NCBI RefSeq assembly: GCF_040807025.1
Contig: NC_090956.1
Span: 5,010,517 to 5,074,516 of the forward strand
Source of the DNA: Struthio camelus
Taxonomy: Eukaryota > Chordata > Aves > Struthioniformes > Struthionidae
Length of the DNA: 64,000 bases
Reading direction: 5' to 3'
In this document: positions 57,775 to 64,000 of the stretch, piece after piece
How the letters are laid out: the number at the start of each line of letters is the position of its first letter
Position numbering within the stretch: the stretch's first letter is position 1
Program-made: the position numbers and the translations under genes
Notes under the pieces: generated by a model
Seen by the model: only the letters and a program-made list of their open reading frames with translations
Told to the model about the DNA's origin: nothing
Database searches by the model: none

Positions 57775-57945
57775 ATGAGCTGCCACTTTTGCTGCTGACT
57801 TGCTCTCTGGCAAGTCGTTACCCTTCTCTGTGCCTCAGCTTGCCCATCTGTAAATGGGGGTGAAGCTACGGCCCTACCTCACAGGGCTAACGTGAGCATT
57901 TTGTAAAGTGCTTTGAAGATGATCAGTGCTTTACAAACACTTTTG
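57775..57945 (+). mobile_element. MIR-type SINE (amniote MIR family)
   Basis: Clear MIR order: CTGCCACTT, GGCAAGTCGTTACCCTTCTC, TGTGCCTCAGC, CCCATCTGTAAATGGGG, CCTACCTCACAGGGCT, then TGTAAAGTGCTTTGAAGAT. This tail resembles sauropsid MIR copies. It lies in the probable MMD2 3' UTR. Confidence 0.85.
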
Positions 57946-58691
57946 ACTTTCCTGAATCTGGGGGACTGTGTTCCCAGAGCCACTTTGGCTCAGGTCCCTT
58001 CCTCCTCTATCACCAGATCACACTAAGGACACACTGTGCAGTGAGCAGTCCTCAACCTGTCTCCTCTGCTGGGCAAATATCTCCTGGTGACAAAGGTGAC
58101 CAGGGAGCACCATCATATCTCGCTTGGGGGCTTCATCCCATGTGAGTTGTCTGGGAAGCTTGTTTTGCCATTGAGGACTTTTAGCGCTGGGGATCTGGGG
58201 GAGATCAGCCCTAAATCTGGCTCTGGGGGACTCCCGAGGCAAAGGGACAGCAGGGACGGGAAGGGCCTTCCTTCAGCCAGCATTGTCAAGGCCGCTTGGT
58301 CTCAGCCTGCTGGAAACCCGGTTCAGGGCAGGCTTTGAGAAGCAGTCGTGGGCACTGGGGACCAAGTCCGCTAGAGGGTGTGGGGAACATCGCTACCTTG
58401 GCTTGAAATCCAGCCATTTTGCAAAGACCCTTGATTTGCCGAGCAGGAGTCTCCGTGGCTGATAGGTTCTCTGTCTTCTCTTGCTTTCTAAGTCGTTTCC
58501 TTGTAAAGCATTGTGGAGGACCGGGGGAAATGTTATCTGATTGTCACCCTGTTTTATACTAACTTTAAATGAGTTGTAGCATTCAGGATGTCCGTGAATG
58601 AGGATTTGAGTGATCTTTTTAGCGTCCTCTACTTTTCACCCTCCGTTCTTGTTCAACCAGTATTTTATATTTAACACAGTATTGGAAAAAA

Positions 58692-58697
58692 ATTAAA
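58692..58697 (+). terminator. Candidate MMD2 polyadenylation signal, ATTAAA variant
   Basis: ATTAAA in an A-rich context, 62 bp before the canonical AATAAA. Either one may end the transcript. Confidence 0.4.
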
Positions 58698-58753
58698 AAC
58701 AAATGTAAGAAAGGTAACACTAGTGGATATTGTTTCCTGTGGAGTAGGATTGA

Positions 58754-58759
58754 AATAAA
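58754..58759 (+). terminator. Candidate MMD2 polyadenylation signal, AATAAA
   Basis: First canonical AATAAA on plus after the MMD2 stop, followed within 35 bp by pyrimidine/GU-containing sequence (CACTTCTGCCTGCTTATT). It is the best candidate 3' end. Confidence 0.5.
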
Positions 58760-58780
58760 AACTCGAGATACCTCACTTCT

Positions 58781-60400
58781 GCCTGCTTATTCAGTCAAAA
58801 TGAGTTTTCCTGAAGGATCTGGAAAGAAACCCAAACCCCTTTTCTGTCTGACTGGCGTCATTTAAGGGACAAAAGAGCAGTGAGTTATCCCCAAGCAGAG
58901 CTGGTACTGCTGTTTGCTCTGAGGGAGCGCTCCGAGCCCGGGGGCTCGGCCGGGAGGGAGGGAGAAGCCGGCAGGGCCAGAGGGGCTGCGGGGCAGCGCC
59001 CGGGGCGAGGGCTGCAGCTCGGAGCCACCTCTCCCTTCCCACTGGCCGCTGCCAGAGACATTTCGGCTTTGTTGGGGGGGAGGAATGCAGGGACTGGCAG
59101 CCTCCCCGAGGTCTGGGTTGGTCTCCAAGCCGTGGAGTTTCCTCGGAAGAAAAAAAAAACAATTGCTGAGTTTGCTGACTCCAGCTGTCGTGTTGACTAG
59201 GCCAGCTGAAGGGTTTTCAAGCCCTTCGCAGAAGCGGTTTCGGTTTAAACCCCTGAGCTCCTGCTCTGGCCTTTCGTTCTTATTTTTGCAGTGTCTGAGC
59301 CTGTATTTGGTGTGTGTCAAGGCCCCGGGGCTGGCACCGCTGGGGGAGGAAGGATGCCAAACCCGACAGACGCAGTCCTGCTGCAGGGAGAAGGTGAAGT
59401 TCACTGTTACGGCAGGCTGGGCAGAGAGGGTAACCGCTGCTCCCCGCAGACCCGAGGGGCACCGTGCCCAGATATACCCCGGGCCATCGCCTGCCCCCTC
59501 CCCTGACCTCTCCCACAGCCACCAGCTCCTCCTCTAGCCTGCAGGCAGGATTTGGCCCCACACAAGGCGCCTGCCAAACAGCGGCTGCCTCCTCTGCGAC
59601 ACGCCCTGGGCTATGCACGTCCACTGGCTACCCTCTTGCTCGCACCTCTCCCTTTACATTTTGTCACTGGCATCACGCTCCTCCTGGTGCTGGGACCCCA
59701 TAGGGTGCAACACTGGTCAGCATCTCCTGAGACCGAAGGAGGTTCCCTGCTTTCAAGGGGAGCTGCTGAATTCATCCTGAAACATGACTCACCATTTCCA
59801 CGTCTCCCACGAGTTTTCCCCGTCACCTCTCGGAGCAGGGGGGCTATAACCACTGCCGGATCTCCAAGGCCGGCTGCACCGGGATGCCTCGTGGCTTGGC
59901 TTTACTTTCACACTGTGATTCTCAAGAGCGTCTGGGTCACAGGATGCCGTGACAAGTGTGTCACAGGGTGGTTTGTCACCTACTGGGAGCATAGCAGCAT
60001 GGGCAGCCCTAGGGAGCCCAGGGATGGGGTCGCAGCAGCAGGGGTCATTCTCACCCCAAAGGAACCCCAAGCACCAAAACACTCCTTCAACTAAAAGGAG
60101 AACTTTTAACTGAGCAAGGCAGAGCATCAGCAGTGACCTTGGCTTGAATAACTCCTCGGCTGAGTCAAAATCAATTCCTTACTGATTTCACATTCCCAAC
60201 CTGTAATGAGCCACCGTCAAATCAGCAGTCTCCGGGTCGATTTTAGAACTCGCTTGATAAAACCTGTTTAGCCAAATTGTTTCACAAAGCCAGTGCCACG
60301 CAGACAAGGTGTTGATGCCCGCGCCGGCCTGGCATTTCTTGCTCGCTCAGGTTTTAATTGGTGCCTTAGCCGTTTGGAAGCGCTAACGCAGGGCCAGAAA
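58781..60400. other. Intergenic region downstream of MMD2
   Basis: No supported gene. ORFs on both strands are short and unlike known proteins. An AT-rich block at 60120-60300 contains CTGAGTCA (AP-1/MAF-like TGAGTCA at 60161-60167) and looks like a possible promoter-distal element. Confidence 0.65.
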
Positions 60401-61200
60401 GGCGCGGGCAGCCCTGCAGTGCGGGCCAGGCGACAGCCCCAGGCAAGCCATGGGGCTGAGAGCCCCTCGCCCTCCCGCCTGCCTCCTGCCCGGCCGCGCC
60501 TTGCACCACCGGCGGCCCTCGGCGCTGCTCTTGCTCCCCCAAAGGAGCAGCCCCCACCTCTGCCCCGGAGCCAAGCGAGGAGCCCTCGCCCCCAAAACGC
60601 CACCAGCCGGCGCCGGGGTGCTCGGCGCTGCGCGGCGCCGCCGCGGGCGGTTGCTGCGGGCGGCCGCGGGGTGGCGCCGCGGTGCCGCCGCGCTGCGCTG
60701 CGCTGCGCTGCGCTCCGCCCCGGCGGCGGGACGCGCCGCAGAGCCCCGACGGCTCCGGGCGCTGCTGCAGCGGAGCCCCGCACGGTGAGTACCTTGCGCG
60801 GGGGGCGGCGCAGCCGCAGCGGGCCGGTGGTGCCTCTTTTTTTGGGGAGGAAGGCGGGGGGACGATCCCCTCCTGCGGCATCCCCGCGGGCCGAGGCGGG
60901 GTGCCACCCCTGCTCGCGGGCACCGAGCGCCGTGCTGGCATCCCGCAGCGTGGGAGCAAGAGCCCCTCCTCGGGGTCCGGCCGGCCGGTCCCCCCGCCTG
61001 CTCGGCCCGGAACAGTTGTTTTTATCCCCTTCGAAAGTAGAGGCAGGAGAAAAGCGGCGAGAGCTGAGGCTTGTGTGGTTGCCCTTGGCGACCAACCCTG
61101 CCCGGCTGCCTGGCAAACCGCACCGGGCGGCGGGAAGGCACGGGGGCTCGCGTGGGGAGACGCGGCACCTGCGGATCCTCCTGCCGTTGCACTACCCTTG
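60400..61200 (+). promoter_or_regulatory. CpG island with candidate noncoding first exon of the next gene (RADIL inferred)
   Basis: Very GC-rich and CpG-dense. It contains a splice donor CACG|GTGAGT at 60784/60785 and a short (CTGCG)n repeat at 60690-60713. In vertebrate gene order RADIL follows MMD2 on the same strand, so this is likely its promoter and 5' noncoding exon. No RADIL coding sequence appears in the window. The long ORFs on both strands here are composition artefacts. Confidence 0.45.
60690..60713 (+). repeat. (GCTGC)n-type pentanucleotide repeat
   Basis: About four and a half tandem pentamers within the CpG island. Confidence 0.8.
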
Positions 61201-64000
61201 CGATCCTTTTCCCATTGCATGCTCCTTCCTTGGGATCCTTCTCCCGTTGCACGCACACCCTCCTTCGCCTGCTTTCGACAGCTTGCGACGGTCCTGGCAC
61301 CTCTGGCCTCGGCGGGGAGGCGGTGGGACCGTCCGTGTCCAGTGAGACCAGAGCAGTTTCTTGCAGAGGTGTGACGGCAGCAGAGAAAACTCAGGGGAGT
61401 TTGTCGCTTGCTTTCAAAGTGCCTATTTTCAGGGCTCTCCACGATCAGTTAATTATCACTGGAAAGAAAAGTATCACTAAGATCTTATAATTAGGCAGCC
61501 TACTGAGACCCAGCTGCTCAAAAGGCAGCCGAAAGCAGACCCACTCTTTAAGCTGTTTCTTGTGCACGTGTGAATGGAGGTGCGTGGCAAAGGCAGAGGG
61601 CTATCATTTGTACGCGCTCATTACCAGAGAGCTGATGCGAGTTGGCAACTCAAAAGACCCTGTAAAATAATGAAAACTACAAGAAAAGAACTGCTAAAAG
61701 GACTCCTGTTTCTCTGAGCAGAACATGCTGCAGCATGTTCCTTGCAGAATTGGGTCCCAAATCATTATAATCTGTGGAGCTGAGGCTGCTTCTAAGAAAA
61801 ACTTAACCGTTACAGGGCTGGGACTGCCTTTATATCCCATTTTAGCAGCCGTGGGGTCCGGGGCACTACCCCAGAACGCCCGCTGCTAATAATAACACAG
61901 TAAGGAGTTTACCGGCTCTGATCCGGCTGAAGACAGCAGCCAGCCTGGCCCTGACATTACCGGCCTCGGATCTGTCCCTAGATTAGACAGATAAAACACA
62001 GGCGATAAAGTGCTGGTCTCAAAAGTAGAGGCTTGATGCGAAATTGAGGGGAGAGGATGTGCAGGCTGGGGAGGGGGGCGAGAGCGGGGCCGGGCACCCC
62101 GTGAGCCTGGCCGGGGCGGCAGGTCGGGGATCGGCGCAGGGCACGACTTACGCTCCAGGAGCGACGTCAAAGCCTCTGAGCCCAGAGCGTTCTCATTTCC
62201 TTTGCTCTCCGAGTTATAATTTGTTCCACATTGTAGTGCTGGAGCGGCCTCTCCCTCCGCTTGGAGCATCTAGGCTGCGGTCGTTTCCATTATACCGAGG
62301 CTGCAAATCTGAGTGGTTTCCGTTAAAAAAAAAAAAATCAAATAGGGATCTGGGGAAATAGCTTTTCTGCTTGTAGTTGTGGGATGGCTATAGCTGAAAT
62401 CTCACCCGCGTGCACATGCACTCGCTGCTGTGCAGAGCTGTGTCTACGCCCGGATAAACCCAAGGGAAATTCCGGAAGATTAAAAAGTGTTTTAATAGTG
62501 TTGCTGCTCTTCCCGAAAGGGAGTAAGATGACCTGGTAGCTACAGGTTGGTTGGCTTGATATCATCCTGCCTGGAGAAAATAAGGAGATACCTGGCTCAG
62601 GATTTAGTTGATTAAAGACTTAAGCATCAGGGGAAAAAAAAATCACGCCGTGCAGCACGGCTGCATGGAAAATAACTCTTGTCAAGTAAGAGTGATTTCA
62701 TCCTCTAATGAGAGGGGTGACTGTGTGGATGTGGTACACTTTTGTAAGGCATTTGTGCAATGTGATATTATTGTTAAAATCTGCAGTATACAGTATTAAA
62801 AGTCAGTCCTCTGCAGTATTTAGAGCTGACGTTATACAGTGTCAAGGAAGCCTGTATTAAATAAACCTGATACATTGCAAAGGCAGTTATCAGAGGAGAT
62901 TATCACCCGCTGTTGGGCATCGCTAGTTGGTAGTTTCAGTGCTTTTATCAGTAAAAGAGATGTAAATTATTTCTGGAAAGGTCTGTAGATGACACAAAGA
63001 TTAGTACAGTGTTAATAGTGTGTACATATCTGGACTGTGAACTGGGCAAATGACAGGCATCGTAGTTAGGGCAGAATGGACAATGGAAATCTTTTTGCAC
63101 AAAAAAATAAATAACTGGAGTCTTGAACGTTTTCCTGTCCCCAGTCAGGATGACAAATTGAACACTCACCCTTTTCTGTAGGAGCTGATTTCCAGATGTT
63201 GGGTGCAGCTAAATGGGAGTTTCCCGTCGCCCTCCATCCACAGGACCACGGCGGGAGCTAGCTGGGTGGGCCCTTGCGCAGCTGCCCCTTCATTTTTCTG
63301 CTGGAGAAGTGAAAAATTTTCCAGGTGACAAAAATTTCACTCGGTGGGGGTGTCACGTGCACTAAGGGCTTTTTCTGTCACAGCACTGTGAGACTTGGTT
63401 TTGAGCTGAGAGCAGCCAAAAGCAGAGCTTGCGCGCCTCGGACGCGGGGCCGCTGCGGCTGGGAAGCAGGAGCGCAGCGCAGGCGTCCCCGTGTTTTGCC
63501 CTGCTGGGTGCACTGTTAGCAGGGCTGGAAAATGGGGGAGGGCACTGGACACCCCCCAAAGAGGATGCAGGGGCTGCAGAAAACGCCTTACAGCGGGAGA
63601 CAGCATCTGTTTAGTCTACTTATAAATAAAACAAAAGGGAGAGGGGAGGGATGGCTTGATTAAACTGTCTAAATACTCTCATTGGGGTGGGGGGGGGAAC
63701 AGCTTGGTACCCAAAAGCTCGTTAATTGAGCAGAGAAAAACATGACAAGAATCAACGTCTGGAAGCTGAAGCCAGACACGTTGGAAATAAGGCATAAATA
63801 TTTAAACGGTGAGAGCGATTAATCATAGGAAGACACCGTGAGAGACGGAGGCAGATTCAACGTCTCTTTGCTTTTCGCATCCCGGCCGGTCTCCTTTCCG
63901 AAGTTTCCCCCGTAGCCCGGACGCCGGTTACGGGTCGTGCACCCGGCTGGCGAGAGGAGGCTGAATCGAGCTGGTTGTACAGCAGCCGCAATTAGGTGAT
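61201..64000 (+). other. Sequence downstream of the third CpG island (intron of next gene if RADIL inference holds)
   Basis: No coding exon is recognised. It contains an AT-rich, GATA-word-containing block at 61940-62060, a CR1 remnant at about 62525-63060, and an AT-rich block at 63780-63830 with ATAAATATTTAAAC and GATTAATCAT. Confidence 0.6.
62525..63060 (+). mobile_element. Ancient CR1 LINE fragment (reverse-transcriptase region)
   Basis: Degenerate but ordered similarity to CR1 ORF2. GGTAGCTACAGGTTGGTTGG resembles the CR1 'asn-tyr-arg-pro-val' region. GTGGATGTGGTACACTTTTG with TAAGGCATTTG translates to VDVVHFCKAF, against the family VDVVYLDFSKAF. GTAGATGACAC resembles the later catalytic ADDT stretch. 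It is interrupted by stops and indels and is dead. Confidence 0.6.

Larger units (their letters stand above)
54053..58780 (+). other. MMD2: Probable MMD2 3' UTR
   Basis: No good AATAAA was found between the stop and 58754, so the 3' UTR may be about 4.7 kb. Contents: a GC-rich CpG block near 55.12-55.33 kb, MIR remnants at 57005-57100 and 57775-57945, and an AT-rich end. An alternative is that the mRNA ends earlier at a non-canonical signal and the rest is intergenic. Confidence 0.5.

Noticed and set aside
60268-61442. Long overlapping ORFs on both strands (up to 358 codons)
   Set aside because: They arise in a CpG island with few stop codons in any frame. Both strands are open at once, the translations are Ala/Arg/Gly/Pro-rich, and none resembles a known protein.
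1-64000. tRNA, rRNA, CRISPR, prophage, IS element or bacterial operon
   Set aside because: Nothing with the expected structure was seen. The window is ordinary vertebrate chromosomal DNA, and no undescribed multi-gene system is apparent.

Overview
This is vertebrate nuclear DNA, most likely from a bird or another sauropsid. It carries intron-containing genes with GT/AG splice sites, a degenerate CR1 LINE tail and a CR1 reverse-transcriptase remnant, old MIR-type SINEs and CpG-island promoters. There are no operons, phage, IS elements or CRISPR arrays. I identified the genes by reading translated exons against family members I know; no database search was run.

Two complete protein-coding genes are supported, transcribed away from each other. 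WIPI2 is on the minus strand, with its CDS in 12 exons between 28571 and 6735. It encodes a 436-residue PROPPIN WD-repeat protein that binds PI3P on forming autophagosomes and recruits ATG16L1. Its start codon lies in a CpG island (about 28.2-29.1 kb) that holds two perfect NRF1 palindromes. MMD2 (PAQR10) is on the plus strand, with its CDS in 7 exons between 34619 and 54052. It encodes a 246-residue seven-pass membrane protein of the PAQR family. A 16 kb first intron separates its tiny first coding exon from the remaining six. All exon phases join without a frameshift in both genes.

Layout: 1-6734 is the WIPI2 3' UTR plus downstream sequence, whose boundary I cannot fix. 6735-28571 is WIPI2. 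28572-34618 is the shared upstream region of the two genes. 34619-54052 is MMD2, including a second CpG island at about 48.2-49.2 kb inside intron 1. 54053 to about 58.78 kb is the probable MMD2 3' UTR, with two MIR elements. 58.8-64 kb holds a third CpG island (60.4-61.2 kb) with a good splice donor, best explained as the promoter and noncoding first exon of the next gene. From vertebrate gene order that gene is probably RADIL, but no RADIL coding exon is present.

The two genes have no known joint function. The head-to-head WIPI2-MMD2 order is a conserved vertebrate neighbourhood. I found no previously undescribed system. The points most worth checking are an upstream ORF in MMD2 whose stop overlaps a second in-frame Met codon (ATGA), a long pyrimidine tract directly after the 5' splice site of frame-shifting WIPI2 exon 2, and the intronic CpG island in MMD2 with a perfect RFX X-box.
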